Source: Solibacillus sp040274725 (lineage in GTDB: Bacteria > Bacillota > Bacilli > Bacillales_A > Planococcaceae). Taken from it: DNA of 64,000 nucleotides. The notes under the pieces were generated by a model. The model did not search any database. It was given only the letters and a program-made list of their open reading frames with translations, and had not been told where the DNA came from. This document shows positions 15,190 to 24,033 of the stretch, piece after piece (within the stretch, counting starts at the first letter, position 1; each line of letters opens with the position of its first letter). The DNA lies in NCBI GenBank assembly GCA_040274725.1, contig JBEMAQ010000011.1:1-64000 (forward strand), written 5' to 3'. The translations under genes were made by a program, and so were the position numbers.

Positions 15190-17283
15190 TTAAGAAACAT
15201 GAAAGAATGCTGTTTTTTGTTTGAGTGCAGTAGAAATATCTGCTAACTCATTCATTAATGTAACAATTTTTAACATCTCATTATATTGTTCCTCCGAGCT
15301 TGCTGAAATTTCCTCTGCACTTGCAGCAGATTGCTCAGAAATGGCTGCAATGCTTTGCATGCTTGTAATGACAAGCTCCTTTTCTTGCATCATTTGTTCT
15401 AGTTCGTGAAGGAGTGCTTTAATATGGGACTCCATTTGTTCGGCGTGCATTAATTGTGTAGTGAAAGCTTGTTCTGTACTTGTAACAGCGAGCATTTGCT
15501 CTTTAAAAATACTCGAATTACGTGCAGTGAGCTGCTTTGTTTGCTCGGATTCATGCAAAATATTTGAAACAATCGTTTGCACATGATCCGTTTCACGCTT
15601 CGACTGCTCCGCTAATTTCCGCACCTCATCGGCTACGACGGCAAAGCCTTTCCCGTATTCGCCCGCACGTGCAGCCTCGATTGAAGCATTCAATGCCAGT
15701 AAGTTTGTTTGCTCTGTAATGCCTTGAATGGAGTGCATAACTGCATTGATTTGTGAAATTTGCTTAGCGAGCATCTCCATTTGTAATTCTAGCTCTTCAT
15801 TGCCTTGGCTTGTATGCTCACTTTGTATATGAAGCTTATGGAGCTCTGTACGTCCTTTTTGTGCTTGTACGTTTGACTGCTCGACATTGTTTAACATCTG
15901 CGTGGCCATTGTAGAAATTTCGTCGATTTTTGAGTCGAGATGCGCTAGTTCCCGGTTAGCAGCATCAATTTCACTCGCTTGAGACTGTGCACCTGTTGCG
16001 ATATCATTGATTGCTTTCGTCATATCCTGACTAGATTGTGAAATTTCCTCGATGCCACGATTAGCAGATTGAGACGTATTTTCGAGCGTGTTCGCCTGCT
16101 CGGCAACGTGCTGAATCACGTTTGCAACTTGGTGACGCATCGTATTGTAGGCCTGGCCAACAGCACCGATTTCATCGTTTGCTAAAGATTTTTCCTCCAC
16201 ATGTATTGTTAGCTCACCAGTTGAGGCAGTAGTTAGTGCACGCTGTACTTGTTGTAACGGTTTTAGTGCTCGATAAATAAAGAAGTACGTAGCCCCAGCT
16301 AAAATCAGTGCAATAGCGATAGCTGCGATAATCGAAATACCCAAAATTCGATTATACATTGCCAGAACAGTCGACTTAGGGATAAAGGTTTCGACGATAA
16401 AATGGCGGTCATAATTCTTTATTTCTACCGGTGCTAAGACAGCGTAAGCTTCCTCGCCAAATGTAATGGAATCAGCATAAAAATTGATATTTTGCCCAGC
16501 TTGTACAGCAGTGAACACTTCCTCCCAATTTGGGACGAATGACTTTAATGATTCGTTAACATTGTCGGGATTACCAGAGTCTGAAATGAGAATACCGGTA
16601 GCAGAGGCAACACGTTGAACTGATGTCGCTGGACTATTTAGTGCAATAATGTCATCTAAAAAATCCAATGGAAAATCAACAATTGTCATGCCGATTACTT
16701 CACTATTTTTCAAAAGAGGGAAAGAAATAGTGATCATCGATGTCGCTACACCGTCAATTGCATATTCATAGGGCTCGGTAATGGCAAGTTTTTTTGTAGC
16801 CGCTGCCTCAGTATACCAATCGCTCTTCGTTGAATCGGGCACCGGTTCGATAATGATTTGCCCATTTGAATTGACGACATAAATAGCAAAATAGCCATCT
16901 TGGTCTATATATTGTGTATGCTCGGGCAAAATGTTTGCGAGCTCACTTGCTTTTAAAATAATGGAGTAGCCGAGTACGTTTGGATCTTTTTCGAGTGCAC
17001 GTTTTTTGTAATCGATTAGTGTTGATGAAATCAGTTGTTCACGTTCAATTAAAGAAAGGATTAAATGATTGTCTGCTTCAAGTGTGGCAATAGCTGGATT
17101 CAAATACGCGCCGATTTCCGAGGCGGTTTTATTCGTTGCAAGCGTAATTAATTCTTCACCTGTCGTCTTGCTTTCCGTATGTAAAATACTAGTTGAAATG
17201 ACATTAAAAATGGCGAATAGCACGATAAATAAGCTAATTGTAATAAGGGCTAACTTTGCTACGACACTTTTTTGTTTTTTCAT
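15190..17283 (-). CDS. Methyl-accepting chemotaxis protein with dCache-type sensor
   Basis: 697 residues. TM1 is near 10-32; an extracytoplasmic region of about 280 residues carries the double-Cache look (YAVVNSNGQ-type strand, SDWYTEAA, ITEPYEYAIDGVATSMITIS). TM2 is near 317-340, then HAMP and the signalling hairpin (GITEQTNLLALNASIEAARA, GKGFAVVADEVRKLAEQ). The residues around SDWYTEAA do not match the full amino-acid-binding dCache motif I know, so the ligand is open. The ATG at 17283 is chosen because AAGGAG lies 10 nt upstream; an in-frame TTG nine bases earlier abuts that site. Confidence 0.88.
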   Translation of the reverse strand: MKKQKSVVAKLALITISLFIVLFAIFNVISTSILHTESKTTGEELITLATNKTASEIGAYLNPAIATLEADNHLILSLIEREQLISSTLIDYKKRALEKDPNVLGYSIILKASELANILPEHTQYIDQDGYFAIYVVNSNGQIIIEPVPDSTKSDWYTEAAATKKLAITEPYEYAIDGVATSMITISFPLLKNSEVIGMTIVDFPLDFLDDIIALNSPATSVQRVASATGILISDSGNPDNVNESLKSFVPNWEEVFTAVQAGQNINFYADSITFGEEAYAVLAPVEIKNYDRHFIVETFIPKSTVLAMYNRILGISIIAAIAIALILAGATYFFIYRALKPLQQVQRALTTASTGELTIHVEEKSLANDEIGAVGQAYNTMRHQVANVIQHVAEQANTLENTSQSANRGIEEISQSSQDMTKAINDIATGAQSQASEIDAANRELAHLDSKIDEISTMATQMLNNVEQSNVQAQKGRTELHKLHIQSEHTSQGNEELELQMEMLAKQISQINAVMHSIQGITEQTNLLALNASIEAARAGEYGKGFAVVADEVRKLAEQSKRETDHVQTIVSNILHESEQTKQLTARNSSIFKEQMLAVTSTEQAFTTQLMHAEQMESHIKALLHELEQMMQEKELVITSMQSIAAISEQSAASAEEISASSEEQYNEMLKIVTLMNELADISTALKQKTAFFHVS

Positions 17284-17423
17284 GATGATCAAACTCCTTC
17301 AATTAGAGTAGTGAAGACTATTTATGTAAGGAAATATAACATCTAAAGTTATTTATGTAAATAATTTCATTAAATAATTCCGTTAATAGACTAAAAATAT
17401 TGAATTTTTTGTTGAATAGGACT

Positions 17424-17460
17424 ACCTAAAACTAGCATACTCTAGTTTTAGGTGGTTTTT
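17424..17460 (+). terminator. Perfect 12-bp hairpin with T-run
   Basis: ACCTAAAACTAG / CTAGTTTTAGGT with a 6-nt loop. The T-run is on the plus-strand side although both neighbouring genes are on the minus strand; on the minus strand it follows the permease stop without a T-run. It may still end the permease transcript or block antisense reading. Confidence 0.6.
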
Positions 17461-17461
17461 A

Positions 17462-19183
17462 TTAAATAGCTGAACCCGCAGAGCCCTTTGATAGGCGTTC
17501 AGAAATAAGTAGTACGACTAAAATTAAAATAATTTGCAGTACACCGTAAGCGCAGGCTGTTCCAAATTTGAACGCGTAAAGCTTTTGGAAAATAGCAACC
17601 GATAACGGAATGGTCGATGTGCTATACAGTAAAATCGACGCCACGAACTCCCCGATACTTTGCACAAAGGCAAGTAGTGTACCTGCAAGGACACCAGAAA
17701 GTGTGAGCGGAATGACAATTTTTCTAAATGTATACCACCACGAAGCGCCTAAGCTACGTGATGCCTCCTCCACTGAGACATCGAGCTGCATGAGTGAAGC
17801 AGACGTCGAACGGAATACGAGCGGCAAGTGGCGAATAAAGTAAGCAAGCGGCAAAATCCAAAACGTTCCAATCAACACTTGGTTGGCCGTAAAGGCACTT
17901 TCTACGCTAAATGCTGCGATTAAGTTGACTGCGACAACTGTGCCTGGTAGTGCCCATGGAATCGTAATAAGTACATCAAGCGCGGTTTTCCCTTTGAAAT
18001 TTAGGCGTACCATTGCATAGGCTGCTGCGACCCCAAAGATGATATTACCAATCGTTGCAATGAAGCCCATTTGAAGCGAATTCCAAATCGGGCGCCACGT
18101 TTTTTCATCGGTAAATAGCGCTTTATAATGGTCGAGTGTATACTCGGTCGGCAAAATTTGAATCGTCCATGCGCCGTCCTTCGAAAATGAAATGAGGACG
18201 AGTACTAAAATCGGTAAAATTAAAATAAGTGTGCCTAAAAATGATAAAAATACAGCCACATATTTGAGTGGCTTGGATGTCACCTCTGAGCGATGTACAC
18301 TAACGCCCTTACTTAAATTTTGGTAATTTCGTCTATTTTGATACCAGCGCATAATGAGTAGGAAGGTGATGGACACAATTGATAAAATCGTCGACTGTGT
18401 AGCGGCCATATCTAAATTCCCATTTGTACGTGATAAATAAATTTGCATCGTCATTGTGCGCTCCACGCCGAACATGAGCGGTGCCGTGTACGACGCCATT
18501 GACACCATGAATACGAGCAGTGATGAGGCGATGAGTGATGGTGTGAGCATCGGCAAAATAACCTTGCGCCACACGCGAATACGACTTGCACCGAGGCTAG
18601 TAGCGGCCTCCTCAAGTGACGGGTCAAGCCCTTTAATGGCAGCGGACGCCGTTAAGTAAAAGTACGTGTACATCGTAAATGTATGTACGACGATTACGCC
18701 CCAAATGCCTTTTAATGAGAACGGCACCTTTTCTAAGCCAAATAATTGCTGAAAGGCGCGCGGGAAAATGCCACTTTCCCCGTATAAAAATGTAAAGGAT
18801 AAGACACCTACAAGTGGTGGAAGCGCCATTGGAACAAGAACAAGAACAGCGAGCAGACGGCGACCTGGAAAGTCATAGCGCTCGAGTAAAAACGCCATCG
18901 TCACGCCAACAATTGCACACGTAATGACACTAATGACTGAAATATAAAAGCTGTTCCACAGTGCTTCTAAATTGGCAGTGCTCGAAAGACTAAAAAACTT
19001 TTGATAGTTTGCCAGTTTATCATCACCGGCAAAGCTTTGGATGAATGTTGTATAAAATGGATAAATAACGTAGGCAAGTAAAATTAAAAATAATGGTGAA
19101 ACGAGTACATAAACAAAATAAGGTGATCTTGTTAAGCGTGACCACCACGTTGTGTGATAGGTATCCGTCGGTTTATTTGTCAT
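17462..19183 (-). CDS. ABC transporter permease, double-length (ferric iron / organophosphonate type)
   Basis: 573 residues with two BPD_transp_1 halves in one chain (FbpB/AfuB-like): about 12 membrane segments. Two coupling EAA loops are visible: EEAATSLGASRIRVWRKVILP near 195 and EEASRSLGASWWYTFRKIVIP near 480. Fused permeases are typical of ferric-iron and 2-aminoethylphosphonate importers. It lies 9 nt after the ATPase gene in the same operon. Confidence 0.88.
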   Translation of the reverse strand: MTNKPTDTYHTTWWSRLTRSPYFVYVLVSPLFLILLAYVIYPFYTTFIQSFAGDDKLANYQKFFSLSSTANLEALWNSFYISVISVITCAIVGVTMAFLLERYDFPGRRLLAVLVLVPMALPPLVGVLSFTFLYGESGIFPRAFQQLFGLEKVPFSLKGIWGVIVVHTFTMYTYFYLTASAAIKGLDPSLEEAATSLGASRIRVWRKVILPMLTPSLIASSLLVFMVSMASYTAPLMFGVERTMTMQIYLSRTNGNLDMAATQSTILSIVSITFLLIMRWYQNRRNYQNLSKGVSVHRSEVTSKPLKYVAVFLSFLGTLILILPILVLVLISFSKDGAWTIQILPTEYTLDHYKALFTDEKTWRPIWNSLQMGFIATIGNIIFGVAAAYAMVRLNFKGKTALDVLITIPWALPGTVVAVNLIAAFSVESAFTANQVLIGTFWILPLAYFIRHLPLVFRSTSASLMQLDVSVEEASRSLGASWWYTFRKIVIPLTLSGVLAGTLLAFVQSIGEFVASILLYSTSTIPLSVAIFQKLYAFKFGTACAYGVLQIILILVVLLISERLSKGSAGSAI

Positions 19184-19192
19184 GGCGACCTC

Positions 19193-20263
19193 CTATTCCC
19201 CAAGAAAATAAAGATTCTCAGATGGGATATGTAGCTCAATTGTGTCACCAGCCTGCTTCATCGTCGAGCCGCGACTTAAAATCATCGCCTTTAAGGTCGA
19301 GCCGTTGACGTTAAGAATATAATTGACGCTAAGACCCGTAAACTCAATGATCTCAACTGTTCCAGTGATGGTATTTTCACCTGGCCCACTTTCAAACGCC
19401 TCAGGACGAACCGATACATACACCTCATCCCCAGGCTTTAGCGATAAACCTTTCGCAAAATTTTTAGTAAGGCCTTGTAGGATTAAGCCATGTTTGTCGC
19501 GGACGGTTACAATGTCACCCTGTATATGTTGTACAGTCATCGTGAGCATATTTGTCTCGCCGATAAATGTAGCGACGAAGCGATTGTTTGGGCGATGATA
19601 AATTTCTTGCGGTGTGCCAATTTGCTTGACGACACCATTCTCCATCACCATAATCCGGTCAGACATCGCCATTGCCTCCGTTTGGTCATGCGTCACATAA
19701 ATTGTTGTCACACCAAGCTCAGATTGAATGCGTTTAATTTCAATGCGTGTTTCCTCGCGTAGCTTTGCGTCAAGATTGGACAGTGGCTCATCTAATAGCA
19801 AAATATCGGGCTCAATGACGAGTGCACGTGCTAGGGCAACACGTTGTTGCTGTCCGCCAGAAAGCTCATTAATTTTACGAGCGCCGTACGGACCTAAATG
19901 GACAAGCCCGCGCATGCGATCAATCTTTTCACGAATTTGCTCTTTACTCAATTTGCGTACTTCTAAGCCAAATGCAATATTTTCGTCTACTGTCATATGT
20001 GGGAATAGTGCATAGTTTTGAAACACCATGCCGATATTGCGCTTATTTGGTTGCAGTGTTGTGACGTCTTGATTGTCAAAAAAAATTTTACCAGTCGTTG
20101 GATAATAAAACCCTGCGACCATACGTAGCGTCGTCGTCTTCCCGCAGCCACTTGGCCCTAAAAATGTAAAAAACTCGCCGGATTGAATGTCCAGATGCAA
20201 ATCACTGACACTAAGCACGTCGCCGAATTTTTTCGAAACATCCTCGATGCGAACAGCCTTCAT
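19193..20263 (-). CDS. ABC transporter ATP-binding protein (FbpC/PotA type)
   Basis: 356 residues. Walker A GPSGCGKTT, Q-loop QNYALFPHMTV, signature LSGGQQQRVALARAL, Walker B LLLDEPLSNLD and switch VTHDQTEAMAM. A C-terminal TOBE domain (about 240-350) is typical of the spermidine/iron/phosphonate group and often carries substrate or regulatory specificity. It is separated from the binding-protein gene by 169 nt holding two hairpins, so expression may be lower than that of the receptor. Confidence 0.9.
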   Translation of the reverse strand: MKAVRIEDVSKKFGDVLSVSDLHLDIQSGEFFTFLGPSGCGKTTTLRMVAGFYYPTTGKIFFDNQDVTTLQPNKRNIGMVFQNYALFPHMTVDENIAFGLEVRKLSKEQIREKIDRMRGLVHLGPYGARKINELSGGQQQRVALARALVIEPDILLLDEPLSNLDAKLREETRIEIKRIQSELGVTTIYVTHDQTEAMAMSDRIMVMENGVVKQIGTPQEIYHRPNNRFVATFIGETNMLTMTVQHIQGDIVTVRDKHGLILQGLTKNFAKGLSLKPGDEVYVSVRPEAFESGPGENTITGTVEIIEFTGLSVNYILNVNGSTLKAMILSRGSTMKQAGDTIELHIPSENLYFLGE

Positions 20264-20302
20264 TATGCAAAACTCCTTTCGACTTGTGAGATAGAATAAA
20301 GA

Positions 20303-20329
20303 AAGACCTCAAACAAATGCTGAGGTCTT
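20303..20329 (-). terminator. Attenuator-like hairpin between binding-protein and ATPase genes
   Basis: Stem AAGACCTCA / TGAGGTCTT with a T-rich tract (TCTTTATT) on the minus-strand side, consistent with partial termination after the receptor gene. Confidence 0.55.
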
Positions 20330-20359
20330 AATTTGGTGGATCGGGAAATCTAAGCTTTC

Positions 20360-20410
20360 AAGAAAATCCACATAAGAAAGGACATCATTACGCGCTGTTT
20401 GGCGCGTAAT
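20360..20410 (-). repeat. Hairpin repeat, copy A
   Basis: Read on the minus strand: a stem ATTACGCGC / GCGCGTAAT around CAAACA, then ATGATG and a conserved tail ending TTATGTGGATTTTCTT. The same 51-nt unit recurs at 28173-28222 in plus orientation with about six differences. It sits directly after the binding-protein stop codon and may act as its transcript end. Confidence 0.7.
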
Positions 20411-20432
20411 GTGTTTTTCTAATGTGAAAAAA

Positions 20433-21533
20433 TTATTTCCCTTTCCCCTTAACGTTTGTATCCCAGTACTCCATCCACTCCGCTTCTTTTTCAGACATTA
20501 CTTGCCAGTCGATATCCATTGTTTTCAGGTCAAGTGCTTGGTACCAATCTGGCATTAACGCTTTATCGATATCTGTACGTGTTGGAATTTGGTAGTACTC
20601 ATTTGATAGGGCAATCATATTGTCCTTATCAAATAGGAATTCCATGAATAGCTTGGCGTTTGCTTCGTTTTTCGCGTTGTTGACAATCCCAACTGCGTCT
20701 ACTAAAATCGGTGCGCCACTCTTTGGATAAATATAGTCAAATGTGTAATCTGTCGTATATTTTTTCAGTAAAATATCTTGTAAGTTCCATAAAGAAAGCG
20801 AGCCTTCCTGACGCGCTAATTTTAAGTAAAGCGCATTCGGATCTTGCGTATATTCTTTTGTATTGGCATCGAGCTTCATGAGCCAGTCATAGCCCTTTTC
20901 AGGTGTATCTGGACCTTGACGATAAATCATTGAAGAATAAATCGTACGCATCGTGCCTGAAGCAAGGACGCCACGGATTAAAAGTTGGTCCTTCCATTTT
21001 GGGTCAAGCAGCTCATCCCAATCTTGTGGACCTTCCTCTGGTTTGATAACGTCACTGTTGATCATAATCACTTCTGGCAGTAACATTTCACCAACCCAGC
21101 GATTTTGTGCATCTCGGTGCAGTGCGTCAACATTGCTTGTAAATGAAGGCTCCCATGGCAATAATAAATCTTCATTTGCTGCAACCATCATCGCAGATTG
21201 CGTGCCACCCCACCAAAAATCACCTTGTGGGTTTGCTTTTTCACCACGCACACGCTCTAAAATTTGCTGCGCGCCCATCGTCATAAATTCAACCTCGATC
21301 TCTGGATACTCGGCATTGAATTTTTCAATAACACCTTCTACTAAACCTTCATCACGCCCTGTATAAATGACGAGTTTACCAGATGGATTTTCTTCAGCAG
21401 GTGCTGTCGTGTCAGGTGCCGCACCGCCATCACCTTCAGTAGATTGATCGTTATTCTCTTCTGAGTCGCTACATGCTGCCAAAATCAATAAAAGAGATGC
21501 GAGTAAAAGAGTGAGCCATGTACTTTTTTTCAT
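20433..21533 (-). CDS. ABC transporter substrate-binding lipoprotein (ferric iron / phosphonate type)
   Basis: 366 residues. Signal peptide with lipobox LILAAC, an acidic low-complexity linker (SEENNDQSTEGDGG), then a class II periplasmic-binding fold: KLVIYTGRDEGLVEGVIEKF, FWWGGTQSAMMVAA, and NEYYQIPTRTDI near the C terminus. The tyrosine pair recalls ferric-binding proteins, but position alone does not prove iron binding; 2-aminoethylphosphonate or another small anion is possible. The ATG at 21533 follows AAGGAGG; the longer upstream frame is rejected because it lacks a signal at its start. First gene of the operon. Confidence 0.85.
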   Translation of the reverse strand: MKKSTWLTLLLASLLLILAACSDSEENNDQSTEGDGGAAPDTTAPAEENPSGKLVIYTGRDEGLVEGVIEKFNAEYPEIEVEFMTMGAQQILERVRGEKANPQGDFWWGGTQSAMMVAANEDLLLPWEPSFTSNVDALHRDAQNRWVGEMLLPEVIMINSDVIKPEEGPQDWDELLDPKWKDQLLIRGVLASGTMRTIYSSMIYRQGPDTPEKGYDWLMKLDANTKEYTQDPNALYLKLARQEGSLSLWNLQDILLKKYTTDYTFDYIYPKSGAPILVDAVGIVNNAKNEANAKLFMEFLFDKDNMIALSNEYYQIPTRTDIDKALMPDWYQALDLKTMDIDWQVMSEKEAEWMEYWDTNVKGKGK

Positions 21534-21683
21534 GTAAGTTTCCTCCTTCTTTATAGCAATTTCTTTTTGAATATTATAAATATTAATATTCTTCTCTATT
21601 TTACTTTTAAAATGTAATATATTCAAATATTTCCTTCTTTTTGAATTTTTGTAGTGAGTCTGACTTTGTATTTTGAGATAAAT

Positions 21684-21719
21684 AAAAAGCAGCGCGCGTT
21701 TTAAACGGCAAGCTGCTTT
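21684..21719 (-). terminator. Terminator of the XRE/membrane-protein operon
   Basis: On the minus strand, AAAGCAGC ... GCTGCTTT with a T-rich tail, 10 nt past the stop of the 64-residue gene. Confidence 0.7.
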
Positions 21720-21728
21720 GATAGTCAT

Positions 21729-21923
21729 TTAATATCCTTTTTTGCGACCGAAAATAAAGTAAAGAATCGGGCCAATTGTGTTAATGAATAGAATAATAAT
21801 CGCCCAAATCCATTTCGGGCCGTTTGTTGTGGTGATTTTCCGTAAATCAATCAGTGCCCAGATGAGCAAGACAATTTGCAGGATGAAGAGTGGCGTAATA
21901 AGTAGCCAGTTGACATTTTCCAT
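21729..21923 (-). CDS. Small membrane protein, PLDc_N domain
   Basis: 64 residues, two membrane segments (about 6-26 and 38-58) joined by LRKITTTNGPKWIW, ending GPILYFIFGRKKGY. That pattern is the phospholipase D nuclease N-terminal (PLDc_N) module, found in B. subtilis YxlE, a negative regulator of SigY. Start codon overlaps the stop of the XRE gene by one base, so translation is coupled. Confidence 0.75.
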   Translation of the reverse strand: MENVNWLLITPLFILQIVLLIWALIDLRKITTTNGPKWIWAIIILFINTIGPILYFIFGRKKGY

Positions 21924-23038
21924 TATGAATCATTCCTTTCTATTAGATGCTGTAAGTTTGTCACTAACAGCTGAAAATCCTTATTTTTGTGGAGCGGTGT
22001 AAAACTAGGGCTTTGTGTAATTGTTGTAATGAGATCGTGCTTAATGGAGGCGGTGTCGCGCGGTGTGACAGTCGCAAGCTGCATCGTTGTTGCGAGCCAG
22101 TCGTCAATGAGTGAAAAATAATCATCGCCTCGTAATTGCAATGGGAATGTTAGCTTTTCACAAACTTTCACGTAGCGCTTAAGCATCGTCATCGCGTTTT
22201 CTGTTTGCTGCATTTGCATATAGCCTGTCGCAGCGAGCGTATAAAAGCTAAGTGCACTATTTGGGTGGAGCACGTCAAGTTGCCAGTTAGTAATAAGTGC
22301 TTCTGCGCGCTCGATTGTTTGGTCGAATTTTCTTGTATCCGTTACTAGGAGTAGTAGGGAGGAAGTACATGTCGAGACGGTAGAGAGTAAATACTGATAC
22401 AAGCTCGCTTGTAATATTTCTTGCGCTTTTTTCGGCTGGCCGAGAAGTCCATACGCCTGGGAAATTAATTGGTCCTCACCAAGCTGAATTTGCACGCTAT
22501 GACCAATTTTATCGAGTAGCTCGTCAGGACGCTGCTGCATTAATAAAGAAACGGCGCCAATTATCCGCGCTTCGTTTACAAGTGCAAAGTCCTCACTGAA
22601 TTGTTGGACTCGCTCGCAAAGCGTCTCAATGCGCACGGCAATTTGTTGTGGGTCTTGCGCGCTTTGTGCATAGTTCAAATAAAGCTGTGCCATTTTAAGT
22701 AGAAACGGAAAGCAGGCATAGTATTCTTCGATGAGTGCTTCAATTGTCAGCTCTACATCAGAAAAGGGCTCCTTATGTAGGCGAATGGCCAGTTCCTTAT
22801 AGAGTTCAATAATTTTTTCGTTTGTTAGCTGCGGCTTGTAACCTAATAGCTGGTCAATCGTCCAATTAAAATAAGTGGCTAGTTTTGGTAAAATCGTAAT
22901 ATCAGGATAGCTTTGACCTTTTTCCCATTTTGAAACAGCTGCACGTGATACGCCGATATAGTTGGCGATTTGTTCTTGTGTATAGCCGAGCTCTCTGCGT
23001 CGTGCGGCAAAATTTTGAGCGAATTGTAAGTTCATCAT
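21923..23038 (-). CDS. XRE-family transcriptional regulator with helical C-terminal domain
   Basis: 371 residues. An N-terminal helix-turn-helix (about 6-60: RRRELGYTQEQIANYIGVSR, then VSKWEKGQSYPDI) is followed by about 300 residues of helical, TPR-like sequence, a layout typical of peptide- or protein-sensing Bacillales regulators. It probably regulates its own operon with the PLDc_N protein. Two consecutive ATG codons (23038 and 23035) follow GGAGGG; either may be used. Confidence 0.82.
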   Translation of the reverse strand: MMNLQFAQNFAARRRELGYTQEQIANYIGVSRAAVSKWEKGQSYPDITILPKLATYFNWTIDQLLGYKPQLTNEKIIELYKELAIRLHKEPFSDVELTIEALIEEYYACFPFLLKMAQLYLNYAQSAQDPQQIAVRIETLCERVQQFSEDFALVNEARIIGAVSLLMQQRPDELLDKIGHSVQIQLGEDQLISQAYGLLGQPKKAQEILQASLYQYLLSTVSTCTSSLLLLVTDTRKFDQTIERAEALITNWQLDVLHPNSALSFYTLAATGYMQMQQTENAMTMLKRYVKVCEKLTFPLQLRGDDYFSLIDDWLATTMQLATVTPRDTASIKHDLITTITQSPSFTPLHKNKDFQLLVTNLQHLIERNDS

Positions 23039-23220
23039 TTTTCCCTCCTATATTGATTGTATGGAATTTCAGCAAAAACAGCGAGCGAAGTATTGTTTAC
23101 TTTTAGGATGAAAATCAACTATTAGTTTACAATAGACAAATACACCGTTTAAGAGCAGTTAAAAAGGGAAACTATTAGTAATGGGAATAGTATTGTTAAA
23201 TAATATTAGGAGGATTAAAC

Positions 23221-23646
23221 GTGCGTACAATATGGCCAATGAAAATCGTTCAAATAGTAGTGACAACAACGATGGCAACATTAATCTTTCTATTGTTAAA
23301 TGAAACGGGTGTTTTTGAAGGAAGCTATATTGTTCCGTTTCAAAGCGATTGGTTTGAAGATTTTATTGCCTTGTTTATTATTTTTTTACCATTCATTACC
23401 CTCATTACAGCAGTTATGTACACGGTAAAGAAGTGGTTAAAACAGCAGTATGAGGGGAAAGAGGAAGAGACGATTTATTACTATTTTATTTTAGTTGTTG
23501 TCGTTAATTTTATTATTGTGCTCGTTATTCAGTTTGTCTTTTTACAAACAATTAATAGCTATTCATGGCTTTTGCCAATCGCCACGCTCATTACATTTGA
23601 AAGCTTTGAGATGCTATCAACGAGAAATAAACACCGCGCTTCATAA
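23221..23646 (+). CDS. Membrane protein, unknown
   Basis: 141 residues with four hydrophobic stretches (about 7-26, 47-67, 85-106, 113-126) and a charged loop KKWLKQQYEGKEEET. No family recognised. Starts at GTG, with AGGAGG 7 nt upstream. Divergent from the XRE regulator, so it may be a target of it. Confidence 0.6.
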   Translation: MRTIWPMKIVQIVVTTTMATLIFLLLNETGVFEGSYIVPFQSDWFEDFIALFIIFLPFITLITAVMYTVKKWLKQQYEGKEEETIYYYFILVVVVNFIIVLVIQFVFLQTINSYSWLLPIATLITFESFEMLSTRNKHRAS

Positions 23647-23662
23647 GTGGGGTGTTTATTTC
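23626..23662 (+). terminator. Terminator overlapping a stop codon
   Basis: Stem AAATAAACACC / GGTGTTTATTT; the left arm lies within the last codons of the membrane-protein gene. Confidence 0.7.
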
Positions 23663-23722
23663 AGTGTTAAGGAAACTTTAGATTTTCGCATTGTGGATAA
23701 CTTAAGGCAAAGTATGCTTTAC

Positions 23723-23843
23723 GTCCAGGCTAAAGCGCCAGCCCCTCGAGGTCGCTTCGATCCCTCGGGTGAAAGTAAAGAACGCACTTTCACTTCGGGC
23801 TCTCCAGCGCTTGTCGGGGCTGAGCAGGCGCTTTAGCGCTTTT
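23723..23843. repeat. Bacillaceae dispersed repeat with nested hairpins
   Basis: A 120-nt GC-rich element with three nested inverted repeats: AAAGCGCC / GGCGCTTT outside, AGCCCC / GGGGCT next, and GTGAAAGT / ACTTTCAC inside, with CTCGAGGTCGCTTCGATCC between. I recognise this as the abundant non-coding repeat of many Bacillus and Lysinibacillus genomes. No coding role is seen; it probably ends transcription from the left. Confidence 0.75.
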
Positions 23844-23871
23844 GTTCATTTAATGGGAATAGAGCATTTTA

Positions 23872-23900
23872 TTGCGTATGTAACAGGAAAATTATATACT
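23872..23900 (+). promoter_or_regulatory. SigA promoter of the CNNM transporter operon
   Basis: TTGCGT (23872-23877) and TATACT (23895-23900) with an exact 17-bp spacer. A perfect palindrome starts at the very next base, so the transcript start lies inside it. Confidence 0.65.
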
Positions 23901-23930
23901 AATTAGAACCGTAACGTTACGGTTCTAATT
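23901..23930. promoter_or_regulatory. Perfect 30-nt palindrome, likely operator 1
   Basis: Half-site AATTAGAACCGTAAC followed by its exact reverse complement. It has no loop and no T-run, so it is better as a dimer-binding site than as a terminator. Placed just after the -10 box, a bound protein would repress. The regulator is not identified. Confidence 0.65.
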
Positions 23931-23952
23931 GGTAGTTTAAATGGAAGTGAAA

Positions 23953-23966
23953 CTGTAACGTTACAC
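23953..23966. promoter_or_regulatory. Second palindrome with the same core, likely operator 2
   Basis: The core GTAACGTTAC of the first palindrome recurs exactly, in CTGTAACGTTACAC, with weaker flanking symmetry. Centres are 44 bp apart, about four helical turns, so two dimers could bind on one face. Confidence 0.55.
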
Positions 23967-24033
23967 TTTTGTGTGTCGTCCATACATAAAAGCTAATTTC
24001 GATTTGAAACTGGGGATAGAAACAAAAAATGCT

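Noticed and set aside
15190..17283. Amino-acid-sensing dCache motif
   Set aside because: The Trp-Tyr pair is present but the expected Arg and Tyr before it are not, so ligand type was left open.
20953..21366. 137-codon plus-strand frame
   Set aside because: Antisense to the binding lipoprotein; no start signal; composition of a shadow frame.
21569..21591. AT-only inverted repeat GAATATT...AATATTC before the binding-protein gene, considered as a Fur box
   Set aside because: It does not fit the 7-1-7 Fur pattern and its symmetry is easily met by chance in AT-rich DNA.
23495..23836. 113-codon plus-strand frame running from the membrane-protein gene into the dispersed repeat
   Set aside because: It crosses a terminator and a non-coding repeat and has no ribosome site.
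23901..23930. Perfect palindrome read as a terminator
   Set aside because: It has no loop bases, no T-run and sits directly behind a well-formed promoter, so an operator is the better reading.
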